From Metellina segmentata (Eukaryota > Arthropoda > Arachnida > Araneae > Tetragnathidae), in assembly GCA_947359465.1 (NCBI GenBank), contig OX375872.1, forward strand, positions 77,543,100-77,607,099: DNA of 64,000 bases, written 5' to 3'. Positions 8,598-62,976 of the stretch are shown piece after piece. The position numbers were made by a program, and so were the translations under genes. Positions within the stretch are counted from its first letter, which is position 1; each line of letters starts with the position of its first letter. The notes beneath the pieces were generated by a model that ran no database searches, was not told where the DNA came from, and saw only the letters and a program-made list of their open reading frames with translations.

Positions 8598-11384
8598 TTA
8601 TAAAAAGGAAGTCGGCTTTTGGGAAAAAGTGATCAGCAGCGAACGTGTTAAAATACGTTTCAATATCAAACGGACAGAAGCAATGTATATTTCGTCAAAA
8701 TTCATGCTTGCACTTTTTTTTGAATAAACGGTTGATAGCTTCAAAGTTACTGATGGTTGGCTTGTAGTGGTTTTTGACACAAGGGCCATATTTTGCGCCA
8801 AGCTGCGATAAACAAGTTCAAGGAAATGAATATACACCCTGAGAGCAATCGAACCTGTACGGCCTACAACTTGCAGGTTGTTAGCGAAATAGGCACACCC
8901 ACTAAGAGAAACCAACCCTAGCATTTTCAGAGTTCGGCATTGATATTTTGGCTACAATATTGTCACTAATTCTAACGATTGTATTTTTAAGTTTGGTCTT
9001 TTTTGAGAAATGAGTTGTTAATATTGTTATGTGTTTGTAAGTTTCTATATATAATACCTAACTTAGGTTAATGTAACTCATACCATTTCTGATATGTACT
9101 AATTGTAATCAATATTGAGGTTTCGATGATGATTGAAATGTTTTTCGCTTTGATTTTAGATTTCCTTTATGATAATAAATGCAACTGCAAATACCGCTTT
9201 TAGTAATATCGTTCTTATTTTAAAACTATTATATAATTTATATAGCAGTCGTATTAAAGGATGTATAACTAAGGCGAGAAGTATAAAATCTTTTCAAATA
9301 TTTTTACCTCTAAGTAAAAATAATTCCATTTGATCTATACCTAAAGGAAAAATGACGATTATATAATGTATGTACAGTTAAAGTACCCGAACACATTTAA
9401 AATATCCTTTTTTAACGAAAAATTAAAAAAAAACATTTTATTTTATTTGATAGAGTATTTATTTGACTTTTCAAAGTATATTTGATTTTTCTCTAAGTTA
9501 ATTAGTTGAAGAAATATTAAAATTTTAATAAAAGCGTGAAAAAACCGGAAGTAGGAATGGAAAACACCGAGAGTGCCATTAAAAGACCAAAAAAACTGTC
9601 AAAATTTTAGTTTAAAACTTGCTTTTTTTTGCAGATATAATTTTAGAAAGTTTTCTCAAATGTTTAAATGGTTTCTGTTTTGGAAATATTGTGAACAATT
9701 TTAAAGAGAAGTGAAGAACGAAATTGTTTACCCAAACAGTAAAAGCAAGACAGAGTAAACGATACACTTCAAACTATGTTTTACTCTAAATTAATTTTTG
9801 TGCATTATTTCCTCACTTCAAATATTATAACACAAAAAGTTATTGATGGATTCTCGTAAGATTTTGAGAAATTGTTCTTTATAATGTTTTCTAGTGAATG
9901 AATTAGAATAATTATGGTGAGTTGAAAAGTTTTTAAATTATGGACATTTATTTAAGAAATAGGACTGTAAAACTATGAAAAATCTTATATTCATTTTTCA
10001 ATCGCTTTTAAAACTTTTTTTAATTTAATATCTTTTTGATTCTAGTTCATTACTTAGAAAAATGTATGTAGTTTATTTTAGTAGCATCATTTTTCCAATT
10101 GGTTGAATAGATTTTCATGTAGCACATTTAAAGTTTTTGACAAATTTCTTTAAAATTCCATTTATAAGTATCATTTTTACAAAATTATTAATATATATTT
10201 GAAATATTTATAGCCCAATGCTATCGTTTAATAACACTAAACATAAAAATATTATTAAAATGTTTCTATACCACATTAAAAAAAAGGGTTTCGAACGTGT
10301 CCGGTTACCTTAAACTTTGATTCTCGAATATTTTATTCTTATATTCAGGATATAATTTGTTTAATTGTGAGTGCTTTATGAGGAATTTTGCAATTTAACT
10401 CCACAAAGGAAAGTATGCTAAAAAATATTTTTTTTAAAACATTTATGAGGGGAAAATGTATATAAATGTTATTTGCGTTACAAAAATTTAGTTTTTTAGT
10501 TTGTGGTGGACCCTTTTGAGCCCCACTACCCATCTAGAGGACTCCTAGACACGAGAATATCAAATAAGAGAATACTTTTATATACCTTAACCCTAATATA
10601 AATCTGAGGTATTTATATATACTAGCCTTAACCATTTCAAGAAGAGGGAAGCCAACTGGGTTAAAATACACTTGTGCTGATTGAAAATCGTGTTCTAAGA
10701 TTAAAAAACTTCAGTCGAATATTTTTAACCTAAAAAATACGAAAGTTAAGAAATGGTAAGCTTAACTAAAATGGGTTTTACAAATGAGTAATTTTTCAAA
10801 TAATTTATCTATGTTCTGATCAATAATATATACGATAGGTAATATAGCTTTTTAAATGTTACGCTTATCTAGAAATAGCCTTTTATTTGGGAAGCTAAAT
10901 TTTTGCTGTTACCACTGTTGAAATAAATGATTTTTGTTATTCTGTAAGCATGGATTTTAATGAAACACTATACATGATATGTATAATTTAAAAAAAAATT
11001 GGTCTTGCTTAATAATTTCGACTAATTTAAAGCTCTACAATAATTTAATAAACAAACACTTTTTCTTTTGAATACTTACAAAAAATCGATATTTTGCAAC
11101 AGTAAATAAGTAAACTCATTCAACATTCGCTCCCCGGCATGAAAAGTAACACAACTCAAAATTGCAGAATTTGAGAAACATCAACTTAAAGGATACTATA
11201 AAACTTATATTGAAATAGTATAAGCTACTTTTAAATTTTAGGTAAGTATTTTTGGTGGTAACTCCTATTATATTCTATATAATAGTAATATAACATGCTG
11301 GGGCCCCTCATACATATTTTTCAATGACATAACATAAAAATTTTTATTTTTTGAGTTCTGTCACTTTTTTTTGCCGGGGTACGA
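8598..11384. other. Long AT-rich stretch without recognisable genes
   Basis: About 2.8 kb with no convincing coding region. A 108-codon - strand frame at 8598-8924 has no motif I recognise. The rest is A/T-rich with scattered homopolymers. Confidence 0.5.
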
Positions 11385-11710
11385 TATGTTTATACAATGT
11401 TCTATATTTGATGGACCGTATTTTAGTTTAGTCAATACATTATTCAAAATTTCTTTACTTACATATTTAGGTAAGTTTCATGTTGAAACATCTGAGTAAC
11501 AATACTTAAATCAATCATAATTTGGAAGTTTTGAAGTAGCTGTAAGGTATATTGAGCATTGCAATTACTTGGATTGTTTTACCAGTACCGAAGAAATATC
11601 CATTCATTTTCTAAAAACTATTTTTACGGAATTTAAATCTAAATTTTTATTTATTTTTATTCTTATTTTTCTTTACAAAATATAAAAAATTCTGAATATT
11701 TTTAACAGAC
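11385..11710 (+). repeat. Unclassified interspersed repeat, copy 1
   Basis: Matches 42620-42950 in the same orientation. Shared landmarks in the same order are ATTTTAGTTTAG or ATTTCAGTTTAG, ACATTATTCAAAATTTCTTT, TTGGAAGTTTTG, TTACTTGGATTGTTTTACCA and a T-rich end. No termini or coding sequence identified. Confidence 0.6.
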
Positions 11711-12059
11711 GATAAAGAGAATAAAACATTGTAAATAAAATATACATAACAATACCTTTTAAAATAGGACTGGTAGATAAAATATTTCAACCTTGGTGTT
11801 TTTTATCTTTTGCTTTTTTTAAATTTGTGTACGCGTTACATTCCAAAAATTTATTTTGTAGAGAAAAATCAGATATATTCATTACTTTTCTTTCAAAGCA
11901 TTCTTCAAATCTGGTTTTAAATGGTTTTATGGATTTCCAATTCAATGTTTTTCGTTCAACAACTGTAATCGATGTAAATAATGCATTAATTAGTTAAAAA
12001 CTTTTTTAATCATTGTATGATAATTTTTAGAAACCCTTTTGTTTTTAAAATGACATATA

Positions 12060-13645
12060 GTGGCTCCCAAGTGTTCGTGCTTTAAGAATTTGTAGAAAAA
12101 GCGCTTTAGCCTGGAATTGACTTCGAATATAAAGTCCAATATTTTTTCATATTATATCCGTGTAATTCTGAATAAAACCTAACATTTTTTTTTAAATATG
12201 GACTCATTTTCTTTTTATAAGAATGAAAATGCAAGGAGGTATAGAAAGAACACTTCACAAAAGGGATTGTACACCGAAACATATTCAGATAAATTCATTA
12301 ATAAAATTATTGTAAATAGCTTTTTTTTATTTCTGCATTGTGGTGACATTTAAAAAATCGGTTGACTTAATTCTTTGCTTGCTTACTTCGCAATACTCTA
12401 TTTATTATTTAAAAATGGCTCATATTTGTAAGGTTACAACAAAAAACATTCGAAAATTGATTGTTTTTCATCACTGTAGTGGTAAATCAGTTCGGAATGT
12501 ATCTAAATTAGCAAAATTTATCCCATTCTACGGTGCAGTATGTGATAAAACACTTTAAAGAAGAAAATCGGATCGAAAATAAGGTAAGACAAAGTCGTAC
12601 GTCAAAGTTAACTCAACGTGATCAGATATTTGTAGCTAGAAATTTTGTAAAAAATCCACGTTTGAGTGCTGAAAAATTTTCTACTCCAATTCCATCTAAA
12701 ACTGTTCGATGTGTGCTCATATAATCTGGATTAAATGAGCATTCTGCCCGTAGAAAATTTTCTGTAAAAGTGAAAATAGAAATGTTAGCATTCCTTCCCA
12801 AGATCAATCATAAATAAGCCCAAAAACTATTGGAATAATGTCTTATTTGCAATTGAAAGCACATTTAACATTTTTGGTTCCTTAACATAAGGAAAAGATA
12901 AATAAGGAACTTAATCCCAAGAACGTAGTTGGAACAGTAAAGCGTGTCAGCATTAGGACTAGGTAATATGGTAATTATTGATGGCATAATGAATCCTGCT
13001 CTTTATTTAAAAATATTAAAAGACAATTTAAAATTATCATCCCAAAATTTTAGAATTGGAAATAACTTTTTTTTAAAATCAAGATAACGATCCAAAGCAC
13101 ACGGCTCTCAACGTTCGCTTCTGGTGTCTCTATAATTGTCCACATGTTCTGAAAACACCACCTCAGTCGCCGTATTTAAACCCATTTGAAGAAAACTCAA
13201 GGTTAGAATATGATGGTACGATGTTAAAAATAAAAGCTTACTAAAAACTGTAATGATTTAAGAATGGAGGAACATTGATGCAGAAATTATTAAAAAAAAA
13301 GCTAGTGAAATATATTCCCAACAGACGTTTAAAGCTGTTGTGGATATATATGCTATAAGATATCCTACTAAGTACTAATTTACCAAAATATTACAATATT
13401 TACTAATATGTAGAGATTTTCTTAAAGTGTACGAAAACTTTTGTGAGGTAACTTTTTGTACCTTTTTGATTATTAATTTTTAAAAAAAAGTTTTACCATG
13501 TATGTAAAACATTTTTTGTAGTTTAGTTAAGAACAAGTTATAAATATTATTAAAAATTCCCATTCTGAAATATTAATTTTTATTAATGGTTAGAGCCGTA
13601 TTTCATTGAAATTCGTAAGTGTACGAACACTTTTGGGAGCCATTG
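12060..13645 (+). mobile_element. Second Tc1-like transposon, decayed
   Basis: Terminal inverted repeats: TGGCTCCCAAGTGTTCGTGC at the left and (reverse complement) ATGGCTCCCAAAAGTGTTCG at the right, each next to TA. The ~1.59-kb interior contains a Tc1-type transposase relic. The family differs from the one at 6718. Confidence 0.75.
12415..13380 (+). pseudogene. Tc1-like transposase relic
   Basis: Begins MAHICKVTTKNIRKLIVFHH with a helix-turn-helix-like N-terminus (SGKSVRNVSKLAK). It continues in other frames through SKLTQRDQIFVARNFVKNPR, SARRKFSVKVKIEML and GIMNPALYLKILKDNLKL, which is the Tc1 block before the second catalytic Asp. Stops and frame changes are frequent, and the catalytic C-terminal motifs are not readable. 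It is an old, inactive copy. Confidence 0.7.
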
Positions 13646-13859
13646 TAAAGGAATTTCTATGCATTCTGAACAATTCTATACATTCTGGGTAACATTTACA
13701 TTATCTAGAGACTATTCTTTCATACAAAAAATTTAAATTCTGCAAAAATATAAAATGTTAAAGATGACATTTATTTACATATACGAAATGGTGTATTTAA
13801 CAATTGTGTACCTTGTTATGGTTGAGTATGGTAGTTGTTACATGGGATTAATTTGAATC

Positions 13860-13929
13860 ACGATTTATTAACGAAAGTGGAAGGTAGTTAACCAATTCAA
13901 CCCGAGTTACACTCGGCTAATTCTGCTAG
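13860..13929 (+). mobile_element. Helitron-like 3' terminus (family 2)
   Basis: CCGAGTTACACTCGG forms a perfect 5-bp stem hairpin, followed about 11 nt later by CTAG and then T. This is the Helitron 3' end pattern (hairpin, then CTRR, insertion before T). The same AATTCTGCTAGT end is found at 45578-45590 and, inverted, at 28857. Confidence 0.55.
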
Positions 13930-13959
13930 TTTCTTCTACTTTTTAATAAATAGAGGATT

Positions 13960-14530
13960 TTCTTTCGTAATAATACTGATTAATTAAAAGTTCTAAACCA
14001 ATTCAATAAGCAAATAATTTTTCTTTTAAATGAAAATTTCGGTAAATAAGAATACAATTTCGTTAAATAATTTAACATTTTTTGAAAAAGGTTCACATTT
14101 TTAATCTTACTGAATACATGTATACAGGATTATTATTTTTAACATTTTGTAGAGGCTGTGCATAAATAAAATAGACTGTCTACTTTGAAAAAAACCAGAA
14201 AAAATTTATAAAATAAGAATTTTACTCTGTTTTTTGTTATTCTGTAAGCATATATTTTATGGAAAAATAATGTATGGTGTGCAGATTTTAAATAAATTAA
14301 GGTTGAACTTTCTTTATGATTCTGATTAAATAAAAATTCTAAGATCATTTAATAAGCAAATAAGAAAGTTAACATTCTTCGGTAGTAACTTTTCTCATTT
14401 TCATGAATACATACATTATGATTGGTTTTAATATTTTGCATCTCTGCATAAATAAAATGAATTCTTTACTTTGAAAACAAGTTTTGGGAAATTTAAATGT
14501 CCCAGAAAATAATTCATAAAGTAAGTGGTT
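13960..14530. repeat. Degenerate ~300-bp tandem repeat
   Basis: Two diverged units share the ordered landmarks GATTAATTAAAAGTTCTAA / GATTAAATAAAAATTCTAAG, TTCAATAAGCAAATAA / TTTAATAAGCAAATAA and GCATAAATAAAAT. A third, weaker match lies near 10920-11065. Confidence 0.45.
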
Positions 14531-14569
14531 CCCTTTATTAAAGCACGCTCCAATTCATTTATCTGAAAT

Positions 14570-14824
14570 GCCTTTCTTAAAACTCCCCAGTTTCTGTACT
14601 TTGCAGCAAGTTACAGGAATAAATTATGCGACCCGAATCCCCGAAGAGAACGGAATTGTTATTCTTTTGTTCGGAAAAGAGTGACGAGTTTCGGGATTAG
14701 GGATTGATTGTAAATTCGGTGGAACTCTGACGTCACCCTGGAGTGATGTCATCCTATGCGGCTCGCCGTGCCCCCTGGCGAGCGAATCCTTCCTCATTGA
14801 TTGATCAGATTAGCTCGTGTCAAT
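14570..14824 (+). promoter_or_regulatory. Candidate promoter / 5' UTR of the Rab gene with two CRE-like sites
   Basis: The stretch before the Rab start codon is richer in G+C than its surroundings. It carries a perfect cAMP-response-element palindrome TGACGTCA at 14728-14735 and a variant TGATGTCA at 14744-14751, eight bases apart, about 75-95 bp upstream of the ATG. The variant supports ATF/CREB-type binding only weakly. No TATA box is evident at a good distance. The start at 14825 has A at -3 and G at +4. Confidence 0.5.
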
Positions 14825-56691
<41,867 letters not shown>

Positions 56692-57790
56692 GTTCCTTAT
56701 TGTGCCCCAACATTTGAGTCAACTATTATCAACTAAAAAGAGAGAACTAGAAACGCACATCTAGGAAATGAGATTGCCAAGCTCATAACATGAGCAACCT
56801 GTGACTGACAACTTTGTTAAACTTAAAAACTTTACTAAACGGCATTTGTAAATTGAATACATTTTCAGCATTACCGGTGGCACTTATTTGTTGAAAGGCA
56901 TAAATACATAGGTATAGAGGTTTGTGTTCTGATATGTATGAACTGCAGAACAAAACAGATATTTCTGTCTAGTACAATTGTTTCATTCACTTCATTTTTA
57001 CGGTTTTGACTACTTTATTTTATATTCAATCTTTTATCATGCCTTGTGTAGGAATTTCAAATGTTCTATTGAACGGAGTAAAATGCTAATACTGTACATG
57101 TTATTTACCTAACTAGTATAGAAAGTCTAGCTACAAAAATAGTGAGTTTATCATTCCTCATTGTTGCTTGAAAACTAGTAAATGTTTTCGTTATTCTGTA
57201 TCACTAAGATTGTTTATCGTAACAAGCAAACTTATTTAGAGCATAATTTATTGACATACGAATTATTCTCTTAGAAGATTAAAAGTCTGGGTATAAATTG
57301 AGAAGGTTAAAAAAAGAGGTAAAGGAATTTGACAGCCAAAAGTATAAACATTAATAAGCATTCGCTTTTTTGCAATTTTAACTTTTTCTTAGATCAAGAT
57401 AAGTTGTAATCATAATTGGAAAGTTTAAGTGCGAATCAACAGTTACATGGAATAAAGTACTTAGTTTTAAGGCACCTGTGATAAGACTGTGATTATGTAC
57501 TTCTTTTTATGTGTAGCATACTTTAGGGCATGACATTTTAGTCCTCTACGTCTTTGTCGACTACATAAACTGAAACAATGTTTCCTAATCTGTATCACGT
57601 AAAACCGCAAGCCTTATCTATTTGTCAGAACTCATTAGTTCAATCTGGAAATTTTGTAAAAAAGGAGCTAATATATATGTAAATGCATTTATAATATTTT
57701 TTCTATGTTTCTAAACAGTTATGTGCAATCGGGCCCTTAACAATGCTGAATAAACGTAGTGTTTTCAATGTTTCAAAGTAAAATTTCTTA
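56692..57790 (+). promoter_or_regulatory. Probable 3' UTR of the Rab gene with two poly(A) signals
   Basis: AT-rich sequence without open frames. Canonical AATAAA hexamers lie at 57451-57456 and 57749-57754. The second is followed by GT/T-rich sequence (GTAGTGTTTTC), as expected downstream of a cleavage site. Which one is used cannot be told from sequence. Confidence 0.4.
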
Positions 57791-60211
57791 TTTTCAAAGA
57801 AAAAGTTCGAGTGTGAATGAAAAAAAGCAAAAACATGGCAGCGAAAGTACATATGTAGTTTCATGTTTCAACAGTACGAAATATAGTGTTTCCTAAAATC
57901 TTATTTGAATAACTTTACTTAGGAAACCTAAATCGGGTATTTATTTCAGAATCTTTCGATCAGCTAATTATTAGTTTTATGACATTTGAAATAACTGACT
58001 TGAATATGCAAAAGAGTTTAATTCCTCAAGTTTTCCCAAAAAATTTGTTGTCTTATATAAAATGTTATGATAACCATCGGTGTTTTGTGCAATTACTCTT
58101 CAGTGTGGTTATTCATTTTTATTATTCTCAGACGCTAACCATTTTTTTATCGAATTTAACAGTCCTTTTATTTATAATGCATTCAGTTTGGAATTTAATG
58201 TAATTTATAAATCACGTAAAAGGTAGAAAATTATTCGAAACTGATTAATGTAAAACTCAATTCAATTTGAACCTGCACTATTTTGATTTATTATTAATTT
58301 ATGGAAAGCTACTAGTTTTAAAGAAAACAATTCACTCAGAATTTTGAAACTCGGATACTTTGTATTTGGTTTGGCAGCAGATCTTTTACGAGAGAAAACC
58401 GCATTCAAATTGACAGATTAGAATTAGCTCTAAAATATTTTTCTATGTATCAATTATGTTTTCCAACCTTTTCTGTTGTTGCATTCTCAAAACATATTGA
58501 AATCATATTTTTCTTTCCTATCTACCTTTTTTTTTCTTCTTATAACACATGTTTTTACAGATACCACATCGTTTCTTGTATGACGTCATTTCTTATATGT
58601 TAATGTGACGTCGGATTTTCTACTATAGAAATAGTGAAATTATACGACCAAAAGAAGGGGGATCAATAGAAACTATGTTACTTCAATGTCTACAGAAAAT
58701 TGTTTTAGTCAGCCAGAGGTATATGTTTTCAATACACAGTTACTTGTATAACTAGTCAAGTCTAAATTTCTATTCAGACCACGTCTTTAAATCAATTCTT
58801 TTAAGACTGCTATCTTTGGCTGTAGGAAAAAGTAATAGAACGCCATTTCGTCACGTCTAGTCAAAAATTAACGTTTTATAAAATATATGACATGTATGTA
58901 TGGATGCAGAGTTTCAGTCACCATGTAACTATGAGTGACCATAAATCATTTTGTCTTGTGAAAACTTCGGATAAATTATTTGAAAGCCATAATTTTGAAC
59001 TATTTTCGCTTATATCTTGATTCTATCCAATATGATTTGTCTGGGCGAATGCTTTCTACTAAACATTTAGTTTATTGGATTCAAAAAGATTTCTCATAGA
59101 GATTGTGTGAGTTTTTTCACGTCAAGTAAATAAACAGTTAACAATGAACTTTAAATATTTGCACCAGCTATATTGGCTGTTTAATTGACTTTGTGGATTC
59201 AGATCTCAAATACTATTAACAAACGTCTAGATCTTTAAACCTCTAAACATTTCCTCCACACCTACTACATATTTAAAAGATATTTTACTGAACTGTGATC
59301 GTATATTTCTGAATATAAAATAAAATCTACGGGTTTCCACGACTTTTACAGAAGCTCTCACTATAATCATACACGGAAAGGATTTGTAAATTGCTTTTAT
59401 GATAAATTTTAAAGATTTTTTGAGTAATTTCTCTCTCTCTCTCTCTCTCAGAAAGTGCAAGGATATTTTTCTAATAAGTCTCATAAAGAACCTATTAATC
59501 CTGTCAAGTAATCACTATCCTCATAAGTTGCTATTGATTCACCAATCAAATGTTAACATCCCTGATCCAGACTTTGTTTTTACTATTTGATGATCCCATT
59601 TTTAAATGTACGAACTACGACCTAGTTTGTGTACATAAATTATCTGTAGAACTGTGGATTTCCAACACTTGAGAACTCTTAAAATTTTATTCATGTTCAC
59701 ATTTTATATCCTTCTGGCATCAAAAAGATACAATATAATCTTTGAGAATAATATTTATTTGATTTTACCGGTATGCTCGGGAATAAATTATCATCATACT
59801 ACACCTGGTTAAATACCTAGTCAACATTTAAATTGAAGTTGTATTGTAAATGCTTAAAAATTACATTGGAAAGCTTACGACTCTGGTTACATATGATACT
59901 CTGTTTTGGAGACGTTAATTATATTAAAGAGTATTTCCGATAAAATGTAAAAACAAGTTACAAAATGTTCTGAAAAATTTAAAACATTTATTGACTGAAA
60001 TTGAGAATTGCATCAGCAAAATCTTAATAGTTTAGTTATCCAAGGATAAATGAATGATTTCGGGATTATTCACACAATTTACAAATTCGTTTTCCTTCTT
60101 GAATTTATTTTTGTGCTGCATATTTCTCGGCATTTTATTTTTATTGATCTTTGATGCAGTGTTCTTGAAGCTTTTTGAAGAAAAAGGAGATTGAATTTCT
60201 TGACTGTATAA
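57791..60211. other. Downstream intergenic sequence without recognisable genes
   Basis: AT-rich; a (CT)n run at about 59429-59449 is the only clear repeat. No coding motif seen. Confidence 0.45.
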
Positions 60212-60899
60212 TCTACTTATATATATAAAAATAAAAAGGTTTCAGAAGAGGTTGTTTCATTTCTTGTCACACTATTAACATTTTATCATCGGATGTCAGA
60301 CTGGATATTCAGATCAGGAAAGGTACGGAGAACATGTTGGGTAAGACAACATTTCTTATTCAAGCCTCCAATTTTTCCGTATCCGTAACGTGCCATCAGG
60401 ACATCCGTTATATCGAAACGTGATTTTTAATTTGCTTTCTCTCTTTTCTAGTCTCTGTTCATATAAAAGTTGTTCTACTGTCATTTTTCTTTCTTTTTTA
60501 TACTGAACTGTGCTGGAACCCTATCATGAAATTATTGACAAGCCAAAATGGTTCAATCCCACAGGACTTCTGCTCATGATGGAACGTATTTAACATTCTA
60601 AATATGGATATTTATGGTTACTGTTATGGATATTTATATATTACTGTTATTTCAAAGATATGGATTTCATATACTAAAACATTTGCACATTTCTATAGGA
60701 CATTTCTTCCTTAAATTTTTCTATTATACTCACTTGTAGTTAGCTCTACAGATAGCCACGTGGATGTGGACTCTGAAATTGAAAATTTAAATTTATAGTC
60801 AGCCCCAAAATAAATTCTGTCTAGCTTCTACTTCAGGTGTCTGGTGACCTTTTGTCCAGTGCAGAATGTAGATATACCACTGTATAAACAATATTTTAT

Positions 60900-61190
60900 C
60901 TTTCTATTTATGGTCAATTAGCCCCGGGTCCTCGGATACTTCACCTTTAGGTGTGTACAGGCTTTGTGGATGTTCTAGTGATATTTTCTTTCCCCGTGGG
61001 GTTTACTGTCTTTGGTAAACACAAGGGTCCCATCCCCCCCCCCAGGATATCCAAACTATACTTTTATTTCATTCCCACTACTCTTCCCCAATCCCTCACT
61101 ACATTTTTTACTTGACGTTGTCCTTTGTTTAGAGTAGCTTGACCAAATGTGCCCTTGCGCCATAAAACAACCAAACTAGCAATCTGCCAA
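60900..61190 (+). mobile_element. Possible LINE 3' UTR
   Basis: C/G-richer sequence with CCCCGTGGGGTTTACTGTC and a C9 run. It ends ACCAAATGTGCCCTTGCGCC then ATAAAAC and an (AACC)-like tail, similar to the end near 27200. Confidence 0.35.
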
Positions 61191-61328
61191 CCCCCTTTTA
61201 TTGTTTTAAATTTTATTATTTTGCATACCGGTGTGGTATGCTAAACAATAAAATTTTGCAAAGAAAAAAGCCAGACGAGTGACAGGTTGCTAGGCTGCTA
61301 CTTGTGCAACAACACTCAAGGCCATCTT

Positions 61329-61520
61329 TTAACCCTCCAGGTGGTTCCGACAAGATATATCATCCATCAAGGTCTTATTTTCTTATTGACGACTTATCTC
61401 GTCATCAAGATATTGTCTATTTTTTATAATGACGAGATCAAGATCTGGTCAGTTTTTCTAATGACGGGATATCTCGTCCATCAAGATCTGAATAGTTTTG
61501 CTAGTGACGAGATGCATCGA
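61329..61520. mobile_element. TTAA palindromic MITE, copy 11 (right end lost)
   Basis: TTAACCCTCCAGGTGG left end, then CGTCATCAAGATATTG, AATGACGAGATCAAGATCTG and AATGACGGGATATCTCGTCC. Confidence 0.7.
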
Positions 61521-61704
61521 CTTTTTTATGAAATAAACTGATCATGTGCGGATGGAGCCGCTGTCGTAAGATTTCAAATAGGTCACGAGGGGTTGAGAAT
61601 CGACTTGGGCCAGTTAGCTATCAAAGAGAAAACTGGTGGTTTTCATCACGTTCGTCAGTTACAGAGAAGGCATTCGATCATGTGGTTTCGAACGATTATA
61701 TTCC

Positions 61705-61907
61705 TTAACACTCCAAGTGTTTTCAACGAGATCTGATTAATCGTGCTTATGAAAAGATATGTCGTCCATCAAGATTTGATCAATTGTACTTATCAAGAGA
61801 TATCTCGTAATCAAGATATTGCCGAGTTTTTTTATGACCAGATCAAAAGCTGGTTGGTTTTGCTTTATTACGAGATACCTCATCGAAACAACCGCCAGGG
61901 GAATTAA
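61705..61907. mobile_element. TTAA palindromic MITE, copy 12 (complete)
   Basis: 203 bp, TTAA at both ends; left TTAACACTCCAAGTGTTTTC, right (read inward) TTAATTCCCCTGGCGGTTG. More diverged inside than copies 8 and 9. Confidence 0.72.
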
Positions 61908-61986
61908 ACTACAAAGACAGATAATGTATTACATTATGAACTTGAATTAACACTGGGAAAGTAATCTCATCGTCATCAATTATAAT

Positions 61987-62089
61987 TCGGATCTTTCCCT
62001 TAAGGGACTGATCCCGGACAGTCGTCAATAAACCGTTGTGTTGCTCTAGTACGACGTTAACTAAAATTACCATTACCATTACCATCATT
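61987..62089 (+). repeat. 5'-truncated SINE-A with short target duplication
   Basis: Last ~100 bp of SINE-A with an (ATTACC)n tail. AATTATAAT occurs at 61978-61986 and again at 62090-62098. Confidence 0.75.
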
Positions 62090-62155
62090 AATTATAATAA
62101 AATCAATTCCAATCTTGCATGACAACAGTTGAATTTGCAACTGAAACATCATTGT

Positions 62156-62312
62156 AGGTAACTAACGTAGTACTGGAGTCACACAACGGGCTATTGGTGA
62201 CTGTCCGGGATCAATTGCGAGTGGAAAGATCCTGGTACAACAACAAGTAATTCCGAAACAGTAACCTCTAGATCGGAAGGTTCCTGGTTCGAATCCGGGT
62301 CCGGGCATGGAT
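62156..62312. repeat. SINE body (reverse) joined to a SINE-A head (forward)
   Basis: 62156-62262 is a reverse 3' body (GGGCTATTGGTGACTGTCCG). 62263-62312 is a forward SINE-A head with a perfect B box GGTTCGAATCCGGGTCCGGG. The head breaks off exactly at a poly-T run that is the end of the retrotransposon to the right. Confidence 0.75.
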
Positions 62313-62580
62313 GTTTTTTTTTTTTTTTAGACCCGCCCTGGAACCACTCACCGTCAGGTGTAGAGTGTCATATGTTCCGGGGGGGAGGGGGGACTTCCAC
62401 CACAGCACAAAGGAGGCCCCGAGGGACCCCACGCCAGCCGATCGATCACATTTATTTAAAAATTAATTTAGTGAGGGATTGGTTTCAATTTTCCCCTTCT
62501 TTTATATGTAAACAGCACGGGTATAACCGGCATTACAAATAAAACATGTGTAAAACAATCCGGTAGCCCGGTAAAAACAT

Positions 62581-62618
<38 letters not shown>

Positions 62619-62620
62619 AA

Positions 62621-62752
62621 ACCGGTGGCACACCGGGAACAGAAAAAGGAATATATACCGGTGACACACCGGGAACAGAAAAAGGAATATATACCGGTGA
62701 CACACCGGGAACAGAAAAAGGAATATATACCGGTGACACACCGGGAACGCAA
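62621..62752. repeat. 36-bp minisatellite of hairpins in the retrotransposon 3' UTR
   Basis: Nearly four units of period 36 starting at 62621, 62657, 62693 and 62729. Each contains CCGGTGACACACCGG (a 6-bp perfect stem) and GGAACAGAAAAAGGAATATA. Confidence 0.92.
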
Positions 62753-62976
62753 GACATTTGAAAGCAAATTGAGGAACACAACAGAAACGAACACAACAAA
62801 CACATAAACACGACACATAAACACTAAACACGGAAAGAGAAAAGAAAAAGGTTTTTAAAAATTTTAAATTTAAAAAAGAGTGTTGAAAATGAGTTGAATA
62901 TGATTTGGTGATAAATGGATGTGTGGATGATTGAATGAGTAGGTGATTATTTATAGATGATTAATGAAATAAATAG

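Noticed and set aside
8598..8924. 108-codon - strand frame
   Set aside because: No recognised motif, no splice or start support, and no coding-like composition beyond chance.
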